Of a stretch of 54,732 nt of DNA, positions 43,688 through 50,401 are shown piece by piece. The number at the start of each line of letters is the position of its first letter. Position 1 is the stretch's first letter. The notes beneath the pieces are model-generated. The model saw only the letters and a program-made list of their open reading frames with translations, did no database searches and was not told the origin of the DNA. A program made the translations under genes and the position numbers. The stretch spans positions 1-54,732 of the IMG/VR virus record IMGVR_UViG_3300025450_000037, one strand, 5' to 3'. The DNA comes from a virus.

Positions 43688-44371
43688 ATGAACAATGAGA
43701 ACAAAACAAGGATAAGAACAACGTGGACAATGGTGTGTGTGATGATTCTCACATTATTTTTTGGAGTAAATTCCGAAGCCCACGCTTTAACAGCAAAAAC
43801 TATCGTGTATAATAAAAATATATTATATATTAATAAATATATTAATTTAGTTAATATTAAAAATATTATTAATATAGATATATTAAATAATAATAAAAGA
43901 AATGCAAGCAATACAGTTTATTTTATTAATGATCTGTCCACTGGCAAAACTTTTGAAATGCCCGCTTATAGCAAAATGCTAAAATTAAATCAAAGAGTAG
44001 ATCCAAGGGTAATAATATCAAGACTTTCCAATGCAATTCTTTCTCAAGAGACTGGGGGAGTTGGTGCATATTATAGAAAGTCTTATTCCAGCAGTGCATG
44101 TGGAGCTTTCCAATACATGTCTACATCATGGAATAACTTTATGGGATACAAAAATGCTTGTGATGCACCAGAATGGGTACAGGATGAACGTATGATTGGC
44201 GAACTAAAATCGTCTTATGCGCTGTACCATGACTGGAGAAAAGCTGTAGCAGCACATTTGTGCCCATCAAGAGCAGGCAATATGGCAACCTGGTTCAAGC
44301 CAGTTTCAGGGAATCCTACTGTCTACCAATATGTCACATCTGTATTTCAGAAGGCAAACATAGCATACTGA
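43688..44371 (+). CDS. Secreted lytic-transglycosylase-like protein
   Basis: 227 residues from ATG 43688, chosen for AAGGAGG at 7 bases. An N-terminal signal/membrane segment (residues ~12-30: WTMVCVMILTLFFGVNSEAHA) ends in an AxA-type cleavage site. The mature part has an Asn/Ile-rich strand region and then SNAILSQETGGVGAYYR with the candidate catalytic Glu, and ACGAFQYMSTSWNNFMGY, typical of SLT/Rpf-like muramidases. Different from the cytoplasmic CHAP endolysin, this one is exported. May act in infection (wall opening) or in lysis. Confidence 0.8.
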   Translation: MNNENKTRIRTTWTMVCVMILTLFFGVNSEAHALTAKTIVYNKNILYINKYINLVNIKNIINIDILNNNKRNASNTVYFINDLSTGKTFEMPAYSKMLKLNQRVDPRVIISRLSNAILSQETGGVGAYYRKSYSSSACGAFQYMSTSWNNFMGYKNACDAPEWVQDERMIGELKSSYALYHDWRKAVAAHLCPSRAGNMATWFKPVSGNPTVYQYVTSVFQKANIAY

Positions 44372-44601
44372 TGAAAATTCAAGTATTCTCTCAGTATTAC
44401 AACTTAGCGCAGGCGGGCAGGGTAAAACCTCTCGCCTGTCCTAATCATAAATCAGATTACACATTTAGCGATGTTATATATTGGCTTGTGCACAAAAGTG
44501 TAGAAGACGATATCGTGCTATACTGTACAGCATGTGGGTACGAGCAAATTGCAGGACTACAGCTATATGAAAATATTTTAAAGGAGATCAGAAATGCCTA
44601 G
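44371..44601 (+). CDS. Small zinc-ribbon-like protein
   Basis: 76 residues from ATG 44371, sharing the A of the preceding TGA. Two Cys pairs/triplets (LACPNH and LYCTACGY) form a possible zinc ribbon. It overlaps the next gene by 8 bases. Function unknown. Confidence 0.7.
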   Translation: MKIQVFSQYYNLAQAGRVKPLACPNHKSDYTFSDVIYWLVHKSVEDDIVLYCTACGYEQIAGLQLYENILKEIRNA

Positions 44602-45067
44602 TGTTGGCGATTATTTTGTAGTAAGAACAAATGGCTGGGCAGGCTGGCTAATAAGATTTGGTACTGGTTCAAAGTGGAACCATGCTGGAATCTATATCGG
44701 CGATGGCAAAATTGTAGAAGCAAGACCAGTAGGGGTCACTATAAGTGATTTTTCAAAATATGACGGGATGCCGATACTCTGGAATACTAAAGTTGATAAT
44801 GTTTTGCCTGAAGTTGGACAACATATTGCAAATAGGTCAAAACAGTTTGTTGGAGATAAATATGGGTTTTGGTCAATTGTAAACATTGCCCTTAAAATTC
44901 TATTTCTTGGCTGGTTTCCAAATATGCGACGTGCTGAAAACGAAAATAGCGTAATTTGCTCTCAACTTGTAGCTTGGGCATACTCAGTAGGTGGAATTAA
45001 AGTTTCAAATAAACAACATGCTCTTGTTACACCCAAAATTCTTGCAAATCGCTTGACGGAAAAGTGA
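44594..45067 (+). CDS. Permuted NlpC/P60 (YiiX-like) hydrolase
   Basis: 157 residues. His in KWNHAGIYIGDGKIVEARP and Cys in NSVICSQLVAWAY give the permuted His-first, Cys-last order of YiiX/YebB-type papain-like enzymes. Such proteins cleave or transfer acyl groups on peptidoglycan or lipids. A hydrophobic segment (ALKILFLGWF, ~95-105) may be an insertion. AAGGAGA precedes the ATG. It sits next to a transglycosylase-like protein, consistent with a wall-active pair. Confidence 0.75.
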   Translation: MPSVGDYFVVRTNGWAGWLIRFGTGSKWNHAGIYIGDGKIVEARPVGVTISDFSKYDGMPILWNTKVDNVLPEVGQHIANRSKQFVGDKYGFWSIVNIALKILFLGWFPNMRRAENENSVICSQLVAWAYSVGGIKVSNKQHALVTPKILANRLTEK

Positions 45068-45081
45068 GTCGGAAGTAGGAA

Positions 45082-45597
45082 ATGGACCTTTTGCCTATTG
45101 TAAACAATCGCTCATGTGGCGAATGTACAAAATGCTGTGAAGGTCATCTTAGGGGCGACATCAATCTGTCGGATGGTCGTAAATCCTGGATTGGTCAAGA
45201 AAAAGACGGCACTTTGCACCCATGTGGGTTCTTAAATCAAGGCGTTGGATGTGGGGCTTATGAAAATAGGCCTACAATCCCCTGCAAGGTCTTTAAATGC
45301 GACTGGCTAACCAATTCCGATATGCCAGAGTCGTTCAAGCCTAGCAACTCTGGAGCTATTTTCTCCACTCGCACTGTAAAAGGTCAAACATATACAAAAA
45401 TTATTGAGGCGGGACGAAAGTTAGACTCAGAAGTTTTGTCTTGGGCGATAGAATACTACCTTGCAAGAGGTGAAAACTTCTCTTGGCGTGTTTTAGACAA
45501 CATTTTTTGGCTTGGAGATGAAGAATTTAACAAGATGATGAATGAAGACTATCCATTATTGTCAGAAACAAATGCAAATGGCGAAAATAATCACTGA
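45082..45597 (+). CDS. YkgJ-like cysteine-cluster protein
   Basis: 171 residues. CGECTKCCEGH at the N-terminus and later CGFLNQGVGCGAYENRPTIPC and KCDW match the YkgJ-type cysteine-cluster pattern (CxxCxxCC). Probably binds zinc or an Fe-S cluster. Role in the phage unknown; homologues appear in phage gene neighbourhoods with oxygenases and glycosyltransferases. Confidence 0.72.
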   Translation: MDLLPIVNNRSCGECTKCCEGHLRGDINLSDGRKSWIGQEKDGTLHPCGFLNQGVGCGAYENRPTIPCKVFKCDWLTNSDMPESFKPSNSGAIFSTRTVKGQTYTKIIEAGRKLDSEVLSWAIEYYLARGENFSWRVLDNIFWLGDEEFNKMMNEDYPLLSETNANGENNH

Positions 45598-45835
45598 ACG
45601 AGCGTACATTGAGCCGTTCGGGGAGGATGAACAGGAAAATTTTGCCATTTTGCTTCATATTAAGCAGGGAAATGATCATCATTACGCTGGAAAGGTCGAA
45701 TTAGACCGTAATATTCCATGGATTTATTTCGAAAATACGCCTGATGGCCATTTAGAGATCAATAATTCGGCGGGTATGGAGAATAATAAATGGGATCACA
45801 TAACATATTACATATTGGATAATAAAGATGAATAG
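45572..45835 (+). CDS. Small hypothetical protein
   Basis: 87 residues from ATG 45572 (or 85 from 45578), overlapping the previous gene by 26 bases. Acidic, with IYFENTPDGHLEINNSAG. No family recognised. Confidence 0.6.
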   Translation: MQMAKIITERAYIEPFGEDEQENFAILLHIKQGNDHHYAGKVELDRNIPWIYFENTPDGHLEINNSAGMENNKWDHITYYILDNKDE

Positions 45836-46574
45836 TTTTGCCTCAATGTGGTATGGATCACATTTAAATAATCTAGAAAAACTTACCATTAAGTCTTATT
45901 TGGCTAACGGATATGATTTTACCCTTTATGCTTACGATAAAAGCCTAGAAGTGCCATCTGGAGCGATATTAAGAGATGCCAGAGAGATAATGCCAGAAGA
46001 TATGATATACGGCGAGAAAGGATATTGGCAACCATTTTCGGATATGTTCCGATATAAGATGCTAATGGATACAGATCATATATGGGTAGATATGGATGCT
46101 ATATGTCTAAGAGATGATTGGAACTTTGGTGATTATATCCTAGGATTAGAAGAAGATCATGAGTATATATCCAAAGTAAACAATGCTGTTTTAAAACTCC
46201 CGCCCAATAGTGAAGCTTTAAAATACATGTATGAGTATTGCTTAAATGTAGACAAATCTGCAATTAATTGGAATCCTTCATATCCTGGACCACCTATTGA
46301 ATTAGGTCCTATATTGCTAGAGCAAGCAGTTGAAAAATTTAATTTGAAAAAGTATGTTCAGTCAGAGAAAACTTTTTACCCTATAAATTGGCAATATGCG
46401 CATATGCATTTTCATCCCGACCCTAAAGTAGCAGAAAAAATAAAAATCATATCAAAAGATAGTTATACTGCTCACATCACTTCTTCTGTAGCATCTACTA
46501 GAGTTAATAAAAATTTTTTTCCAAAAGATAGCTATATCGGATATCTTGCTAAAAAATATGGAATGGAGGTATAA
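45828..46574 (+). CDS. Glycosyltransferase with DXD motif (GT32-like)
   Basis: 248 residues. WVDMDAICLRDDW carries the metal-binding Asp-Met-Asp. SMWYGSHLNNLEKLTIKSYL and the DMFRYKMLMD stretch follow the pattern of capsular/sugar-binding DXD transferases. The acceptor cannot be deduced. ATG overlaps the previous gene by 8 bases. With the GT4 gene it gives the phage two sugar transferases. Confidence 0.85.
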   Translation: MNSFASMWYGSHLNNLEKLTIKSYLANGYDFTLYAYDKSLEVPSGAILRDAREIMPEDMIYGEKGYWQPFSDMFRYKMLMDTDHIWVDMDAICLRDDWNFGDYILGLEEDHEYISKVNNAVLKLPPNSEALKYMYEYCLNVDKSAINWNPSYPGPPIELGPILLEQAVEKFNLKKYVQSEKTFYPINWQYAHMHFHPDPKVAEKIKIISKDSYTAHITSSVASTRVNKNFFPKDSYIGYLAKKYGMEV

Positions 46575-46578
46575 ACAT

Positions 46579-46821
46579 ATGAGTGAATTAAAAGAACCTA
46601 ATGTAGATCTAAATGAAAACATAAGAGATTTATTAGGAGCTATATTTATCCAAGAACAGCGTAATTATGATATGCTCATGATTATTGCTGATAAGTTAGG
46701 TGCAGATGCCAATAAATTATTAAAGATGCATGAACTTGGAGAAGTTCTAGCTCCCGCCCCATCTTTTAAATTTGAAGATGAAGCAAATCCTGATAAAGAT
46801 CTAATTCACGACTTTGAATAA
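46579..46821 (+). CDS. Small acidic protein with helical core
   Basis: 80 residues from ATG 46579 (GGAGGT 9 bases before). Helical IRDLLGAIFIQEQRNYDMLM...ADKLGADANKLLKMHE, then an acidic tail. Function unknown; possibly a coupled accessory of the glycosyltransferase. Confidence 0.65.
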   Translation: MSELKEPNVDLNENIRDLLGAIFIQEQRNYDMLMIIADKLGADANKLLKMHELGEVLAPAPSFKFEDEANPDKDLIHDFE

Positions 46822-46828
46822 ATAATGA

Positions 46829-46834
46829 TATAAT
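46829..46834 (+). promoter_or_regulatory. -10 promoter with short or absent leader
   Basis: TGATATAAT; ATG 46844 follows ten bases later, giving an essentially leaderless transcript and no Shine-Dalgarno site. Confidence 0.5.
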
Positions 46835-46843
46835 TATATTATC

Positions 46844-47002
46844 ATGAGCCCAAGATACAATAGACGCAATATGCAATCTCCTTACTTTGAGAAAAAACCA
46901 TATGGTCATGATAATCCAGGTGCAAAAGGTGCTGAATGGGAAGCTGCTATTGAAGCTTTTTTCTCCCGCCTAATTTCTAAAGTTAAATTCTGGTCTAAAT
47001 AA
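46844..47002 (+). CDS. Tiny protein, leaderless
   Basis: 52 residues: MSPRYNRRNMQSPYFEKKPYG... with a short C-terminal helix (WEAAIEAFFSRLISKVKFWSK). Basic and possibly amphipathic. It is bounded by its own promoter and terminator. No function deduced. Confidence 0.6.
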   Translation: MSPRYNRRNMQSPYFEKKPYGHDNPGAKGAEWEAAIEAFFSRLISKVKFWSK

Positions 47003-47316
47003 ACCATTTAAATGATCCATAATTTTAGTTATGGATCATTCTATTTTCTCAGGAATTTCTCAGTTTTAAATTTGATCAAAATGTTAATGTATATTTTTGA
47101 TGTATGATACATTTTTCTGGCACAAAAAGCAAAAAATAATAGTCCGCCCGAAATGTCCAATTTGTACACATAAATGACCAGTCACACTTAAAAATATTTT
47201 TTAATTTGTCCTATTTTGTCCGTTTTGCGACTTGATTTTTCCAAAATAGTATGCTAGTATTCTACTATAAGAGTTAATAAAGGTTATTAACACTAAAAAG
47301 AAAGTGAGTCTAACTA
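47003..47316. promoter_or_regulatory. Intergenic control region before the early genes
   Basis: Contains the terminator above, a near-palindrome TGACCAGTCA (47175-47184), an AT-rich segment, and a classical promoter: TTGATT 47232-47237, 17-base spacer with extended TG, TAGTAT 47255-47260. Transcription should start about 50 bases before ATG 47317. No gene is seen in this stretch. Confidence 0.6.
47011..47040. terminator. Strong terminator hairpin
   Basis: Perfect 12-bp stem AATGATCCATAA/TTATGGATCATT with loop TTTTAG, followed by CTATTTTCTC. Ends the 43.7-47.0 kb plus-strand group. Confidence 0.75.
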
Positions 47317-47556
47317 ATGACTACATATAATGAATACTATAATGAAATCCGTACCGATATTGCTAAAGAGTTTGGCTTAGAGTTTGGTGGATTCGCTCCA
47401 TCTCCCCGCCCTGCTTTATCAGTAAATCAGGCTCTATATCTTAACGCTAAGTATCAGAGCGACCCTCTTGCTCTTGAGCCTAACCAAAAGGCGGTTGAAA
47501 TCGCCCGCCGTTATGGTAGCCTAGTCAAGATGTGGCGTAACTCACAGACACGCTAA
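47317..47556 (+). CDS. Small hypothetical protein
   Basis: 79 residues. The stop TAA falls exactly in the loop of a GACACGC/GCGTGTC hairpin. Sequence (EFGLEFGGFAPSPRPALSVNQAL, then NQKAVEIARRYGSLVKMWRNSQTR) has a helical, basic C-terminus; possible DNA/RNA contact. First gene after a strong promoter. Confidence 0.7.
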   Translation: MTTYNEYYNEIRTDIAKEFGLEFGGFAPSPRPALSVNQALYLNAKYQSDPLALEPNQKAVEIARRYGSLVKMWRNSQTR

Positions 47557-47565
47557 CGGCGTGTC
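47547..47565. repeat. GACACGC/GCGTGTC hairpin, copy 1
   Basis: 7-bp perfect stem around TAACG, overlapping the stop codon of the preceding gene. Related copies at 50455, 51955 and 53344, plus half copies at 49041, 53310 and 53393. Confidence 0.7.
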
Positions 47566-47568
47566 GTG

Positions 47569-47597
47569 TTGATTTTGTCAGTGCTATCTGATAGACT
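47569..47597 (+). promoter_or_regulatory. Early promoter P1 (TTGATT plus TGTCAG element)
   Basis: TTGATT 47569-47574, 17-base spacer, TAGACT 47592-47597 with extended TGA. The spacer contains TGTCAG (47576-47581), 10 bases before the -10, as in eight other promoters here. Confidence 0.75.
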
Positions 47598-47693
47598 ACC
47601 GTCATAACAATTAAATAAAGATAAATCCCGTGAGCCCTACACAGTAGGCAAATAATCGGGCAAGGAAAAGAACTACTAAAGAAAGGTGACAAA

Positions 47694-47840
47694 ATGTCAT
47701 ACTCATTTGATAACACTAACACAGATCGTTGGTCTGAATTGGCTGATGGATATCAATCAATGCTTGATGAATTAAATAATGAAGAATTAGAATCAGTATT
47801 TGTACCAGTTGATTCGTTTGATGAATTGGAGATTTTATAA
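47694..47840 (+). CDS. Tiny acidic protein
   Basis: 48 residues: MSYSFDNTNTDRWSELADGYQ... rich in Asp/Glu. GAAAGGTGA precedes the ATG. The ~95-base leader contains an imperfect CCCG..CGGG hairpin. Function unknown. Confidence 0.6.
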   Translation: MSYSFDNTNTDRWSELADGYQSMLDELNNEELESVFVPVDSFDELEIL

Positions 47841-47957
47841 ATGATTATCCTAACCTATATTGTAAGAGGGCTAATGCTACTTGCACTCCCGCCCCTATGT
47901 ATGCTAATGTATGCTATTGTAAAAGACGTAAAGACTTGGGGGCAAAATGAAAACTAA
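47841..47957 (+). CDS. Tiny single-pass membrane protein
   Basis: 38 residues; ATG follows the previous stop with no gap. Residues 2-28 are hydrophobic (IILTYIVRGLMLLALPPLC...). Overlaps the next gene by 11 bases. Confidence 0.6.
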   Translation: MIILTYIVRGLMLLALPPLCMLMYAIVKDVKTWGQNEN

Positions 47958-48108
47958 GATAATCGTATTAGGTATAGCGTTAGCACTTATGCCAAATATG
48001 GCACAGGCTAAATCTAATAGTCATAAGTGGCATTACACTATGACCTACCACCGCCCGACCCACGTTCGGTGTCCATATGCTGGGTGTCGCTCAGACCTTC
48101 AACCCTAA
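47947..48108 (+). CDS. Small secreted cysteine-containing peptide
   Basis: 53 residues. A textbook signal peptide (MKTKIIVLGIALALMPNMAQA, cleavage after AQA) followed by a ~32-residue basic/His-rich mature part with two Cys (RCPYAGCR). An exported phage peptide of this size is unusual. Ends at the TGTCAG element of promoter P2. Confidence 0.7.
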   Translation: MKTKIIVLGIALALMPNMAQAKSNSHKWHYTMTYHRPTHVRCPYAGCRSDLQP

Positions 48109-48112
48109 CAAA

Positions 48113-48134
48113 TGTCAGTGGTCTATGGTAGACT
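48113..48134 (+). promoter_or_regulatory. Early promoter P2
   Basis: TGTCAG 48113-48118, 10 bases, TAGACT 48129-48134 with TGG extension. Confidence 0.72.
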
Positions 48135-48168
48135 ACTACTAACAACAACAAGAAAAGGATAAAAAATA

Positions 48169-48333
48169 ATGACAACAGAAAATCGTACATATCAGGTAGG
48201 CGATCTTTTTACTACACAACGTAGCAAGGTAACAGGCACGATCAAGGAGATCGTAAATGTTAAGCCTAATCAGTCTCGTGTTAAGTTGTCAGTAGACGGC
48301 AAGGATCGCTGGACTACTGTAACAATCAAGTAA
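48169..48333 (+). CDS. Small beta-rich protein, paralogue A
   Basis: 54 residues containing TYQVGDLFTTQ and GKDRWTTVTIK. Shares TYQVGDLFTT with the next gene and aligns along its length; reads like a small barrel. Unknown role. Confidence 0.68.
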   Translation: MTTENRTYQVGDLFTTQRSKVTGTIKEIVNVKPNQSRVKLSVDGKDRWTTVTIK

Positions 48334-48419
48334 GTTTGGCAAATCGCCAAATATCCTGAGCAAGATATAAAAAGGCTCAACACAAAACCCAACAAAGAAA
48401 AAAAGAAAAGGAAAACTAA

Positions 48420-48590
48420 ATGTCACTCAACGGATATACATATCAAGTCGGAGATCTATTCACAACCTCAACAACAGGTGTAACAGGTCGCATTAACTCT
48501 TTCGCACCAATTAGCAAGACTGTAACTCGTGTTGGTCTTACTTTAGCAAATGGTCAAAAGCGTTTTGCAATGGTAAAAACAGCAAAGTAA
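48420..48590 (+). CDS. Small beta-rich protein, paralogue B
   Basis: 56 residues (GYTYQVGDLFTTSTTGVTGRI...), clear paralogue of the gene at 48169. Leader ends AAAAGAAAAGGAAAACTAA before ATG. Confidence 0.68.
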   Translation: MSLNGYTYQVGDLFTTSTTGVTGRINSFAPISKTVTRVGLTLANGQKRFAMVKTAK

Positions 48591-48593
48591 TGA

Positions 48594-48641
48594 TATAATA
48601 AATCTTGGCGGGACTGCCCACTAATACTGACACTCCCGCCA
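48594..48641 (+). promoter_or_regulatory. -10 element and TGGCGGGA/TCCCGCCA hairpin leader
   Basis: TGATATAAT (TATAAT 48594-48599) just after the previous stop, followed by an 8-bp stem (48606-48613 with 48634-48641) in the leader of the next gene. Confidence 0.5.
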
Positions 48642-48669
48642 TCTACTAATAAAAAGGATAGAAAATAAA

Positions 48670-48843
48670 ATGATGACAAGAAAAGACTATGTTGCAACTG
48701 CTGAAATTTTAAACTCTTATGGTTCAGAAATGAAATTAGAAGTGTTAGAAGATTTAGTAAATGATTTCATCGAAATGTTTGCAGCAGATAACGAGCGTTT
48801 TGATTCTGACAGGTTCTGGGACGAATGTTTCAAAAATCTATAA
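48670..48843 (+). CDS. Small acidic helical protein
   Basis: 57 residues: MMTRKDYVATAEILNSYGSE..., acidic, likely two helices. Similar short proteins with DYVATAEIL starts are common in actinobacteriophages. Function unknown. Shares its last A with the next ATG. Confidence 0.65.
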   Translation: MMTRKDYVATAEILNSYGSEMKLEVLEDLVNDFIEMFAADNERFDSDRFWDECFKNL

Positions 48844-48956
48844 TGGAAAAAGTTAAACGCATACAAGAGCTTAGGCGTAGCAATGCTGCTACGCCTCTGC
48901 AAAATAAAAAGAAATATAATCGCAAAACAAAATATAAAAACAAATTAGTTGAATAA
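48843..48956 (+). CDS. Tiny basic peptide, paralogue 1
   Basis: 37 residues, very Lys/Arg-rich (RIQELRRSNAATPLQNKKKY...). Same family as 50298. The stop lies in the loop of the terminator that follows. Could bind nucleic acid. Confidence 0.68.
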   Translation: MEKVKRIQELRRSNAATPLQNKKKYNRKTKYKNKLVE

Positions 48957-48971
48957 TCAACTAATTTTTGT
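48942..48971 (+). terminator. Rho-independent terminator
   Basis: 11-bp perfect stem AAATTAGTTGA/TCAACTAATTT, 4-base loop, U-run directly after. Overlaps the last codons of the basic peptide gene. Confidence 0.8.
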
Positions 48972-48978
48972 CGATGCG

Positions 48979-49011
48979 TTATCCACAGGTTTATCCACAG
49001 ATTGTGGATTA
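48979..49011. other. DnaA-box cluster, possible origin
   Basis: Two perfect direct DnaA boxes TTATCCACA (48979-48987, 48991-48999) and one inverted box with one mismatch (TGTGGATTA, 49003-49011), 12-base spacing, next to AT-rich DNA. A fourth perfect inverted box lies at 51984-51992. Confidence 0.55.
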
Positions 49012-49051
49012 TAATTAACCTTAAGTTCACCTAAAATATACGGCGTGTCGC

Positions 49052-49080
49052 TTGATTTTTCCGTTTAAGTGTGATAAACT
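49052..49080 (+). promoter_or_regulatory. TTGATTTTTCC promoter
   Basis: TTGATT 49052-49057, 17 bases, TAAACT 49075-49080 with extended TGA; sequence TTGATTTTTCC is identical to the promoter at 47232. A ~155-base structured leader follows (hairpin GTCTCAA/TTGAGAC near 49138-49155). Confidence 0.7.
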
Positions 49081-49237
49081 TCCAGTTATAAAATTAAATA
49101 ATGCTATAAAGCGTGTGGCTTATATCACACCGCTAAGCGTCTCAAAGGTTGAGACTACTAGCCAGTATACTTGATAGTAGCGAAAAAGTATGTTAAACTA
49201 GCGATAGTTAAACAGTTAAAAAAGAAAGGTGGTCAAA

Positions 49238-49426
49238 ATGACTACACTAACAAATATAGGCTTAGCCTTAAATATCCCTGCTACCTTAGAAAATCGTATT
49301 ATTCACGATTTTAACAATGGGGGATGTACCTCATCTTATGGCTTATCTACGCCTCAGCGTATAGCCTTATTAAAAATCCTCTTGGGTGGTAATGCCCCTA
49401 AGTGTGAGTGTATCCACTGCCTCTAA
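49238..49426 (+). CDS. Small cysteine-containing protein
   Basis: 62 residues from ATG 49238 (GAAAGGTGG upstream). C-terminus KCECIHCL has three Cys; the middle reads GLSTPQRIALLKILLGG. Possible metal site; function unknown. Confidence 0.65.
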   Translation: MTTLTNIGLALNIPATLENRIIHDFNNGGCTSSYGLSTPQRIALLKILLGGNAPKCECIHCL

Positions 49427-49448
49427 TGTCAGTGGTCAATGCTATAAT
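49427..49448 (+). promoter_or_regulatory. Early promoter P3
   Basis: TGTCAG 49427-49432, 10 bases, TATAAT 49443-49448 with TGC extension. Starts right at the previous stop codon. Confidence 0.75.
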
Positions 49449-49482
49449 TACCAATTAACAAGAAAGAAAGAAGGTAGCAAAT

Positions 49483-49707
49483 ATGCTAATCTCAGAAGCC
49501 TTAGAAGGCAAATATGTAAAGTCCTCAAAAGGACAAGGCATAATCCAATATGCAGATTTCCGAAAGGATATGCACCACTCTACACCAGAGGGTTATCTTG
49601 CTTATGCTTGCAAGGTTCGCCCTACGTATAACCCCGAAGTGCATAAGTTTATTCCAGAAGATTTCTGGACAACAATTTATGTCGGATTGGATAGTGAATT
49701 ACTATGA
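49483..49707 (+). CDS. Small hypothetical protein
   Basis: 74 residues (MLISEALEGKYVKSSKGQGIIQ...). Reads as a small mixed fold. AAAGAAAGAAGG leader. ATGA overlap with the next gene. Confidence 0.68.
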   Translation: MLISEALEGKYVKSSKGQGIIQYADFRKDMHHSTPEGYLAYACKVRPTYNPEVHKFIPEDFWTTIYVGLDSELL

Positions 49708-49910
49708 CAATTAAAATTGGTGGGCTAGGGCAGGAGATTTCTGCCTATTGCCCAGTATGCTCACAAAAGATGACCCATATGTGTATTGCTACACTTGGAA
49801 CGGGTCGCACAATTCGCTATGCTTGGGAATGTCAGCCTTGCGAATTATCTCTTAAATCCGATAAAGATGGCAATGCTCATCTTCTAACAGAAATGGCTTA
49901 CTATGTCTGA
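49704..49910 (+). CDS. Zinc-ribbon protein
   Basis: 68 residues with CPVC (Cys16/19) and CQPC (Cys43-type) pairs, a classic two-knuckle zinc ribbon. Possibly a nucleic acid or transcription factor-like protein. Confidence 0.72.
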   Translation: MTIKIGGLGQEISAYCPVCSQKMTHMCIATLGTGRTIRYAWECQPCELSLKSDKDGNAHLLTEMAYYV

Positions 49911-50019
49911 TGCAATATTTATATGCGATGATTGCGATACTCTTGCAACAGTGTCAGTGGGGTCTGATACAATAACTATAAATCCCTGCAAATGTGTAAC
50001 ACTAGATTGGAATAACTAA
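49903..50019 (+). CDS. Tiny Cys-rich protein
   Basis: 38 residues with CDDC and CKC. Promoter P4 lies inside its coding sequence, so the 3' half doubles as regulatory DNA. Overlaps both neighbours. Confidence 0.6.
   Translation: MSDAIFICDDCDTLATVSVGSDTITINPCKCVTLDWNN
49952..49973 (+). promoter_or_regulatory. Early promoter P4 (intragenic)
   Basis: TGTCAG 49952-49957, 10 bases, TACAAT 49968-49973 with TGA extension. Confidence 0.65.
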
Positions 50020-50225
50020 TGTATAAAATTACAACAACCTATGACGAAAATCCCGTCCCACACTCTATTCACTCTTATGCTGATGCACTTGATGCGTTTG
50101 ACTCGTTTGGTCGTTGCACCGATTGGGGATTTGCAGATGAATATGCAACCTACAATTTAACTTTACCTGATGGAAAAATGTACACAAAGATTTTTTATCG
50201 TAGCGGAAAAGTTGGTGGAAAGTAA
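50019..50225 (+). CDS. Small hypothetical protein
   Basis: 68 residues (MYKITTTYDENPVPHSIHSY...). No motif recognised; a compact alpha/beta look. Shares single-base overlaps (TAATG) with both neighbours. Confidence 0.66.
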   Translation: MYKITTTYDENPVPHSIHSYADALDAFDSFGRCTDWGFADEYATYNLTLPDGKMYTKIFYRSGKVGGK

Positions 50226-50305
50226 TGGTAACAACAATTCACCTTGGTGGAATAGAATCAGAATGTGAGAAGTGTCGTGAAATTGCGGGAGAAAATAATG
50301 AATAA
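50225..50305 (+). CDS. Tiny CxxC peptide
   Basis: 26 residues with one CEKC pair. Very short; real only if the coupled TAATG starts are used. Overlaps the next gene by 8 bases. Confidence 0.45.
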   Translation: MVTTIHLGGIESECEKCREIAGENNE

Positions 50306-50399
50306 AGTAAATCGTGTTCAAGAGTTGCGGAGATCAAATGCTGCAACTCCAATTCGTAACAAGAAAAAATATACACGCAAAATAAAATATAAAAAATAA
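50298..50399 (+). CDS. Tiny basic peptide, paralogue 2
   Basis: 33 residues: MNKVNRVQELRRSNAATPIR... nearly the same core as 48843. Both copies sit at the end of an operon and just before an intergenic control region. Confidence 0.66.
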   Translation: MNKVNRVQELRRSNAATPIRNKKKYTRKIKYKK

Positions 50400-50401
50400 A
50401 T

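Noticed and set aside
44260-44370. Earlier start of the zinc-ribbon gene at 44260
   Set aside because: It overlaps the transglycosylase gene out of frame; ATG 44371 in the TGATG junction is the coupled start.
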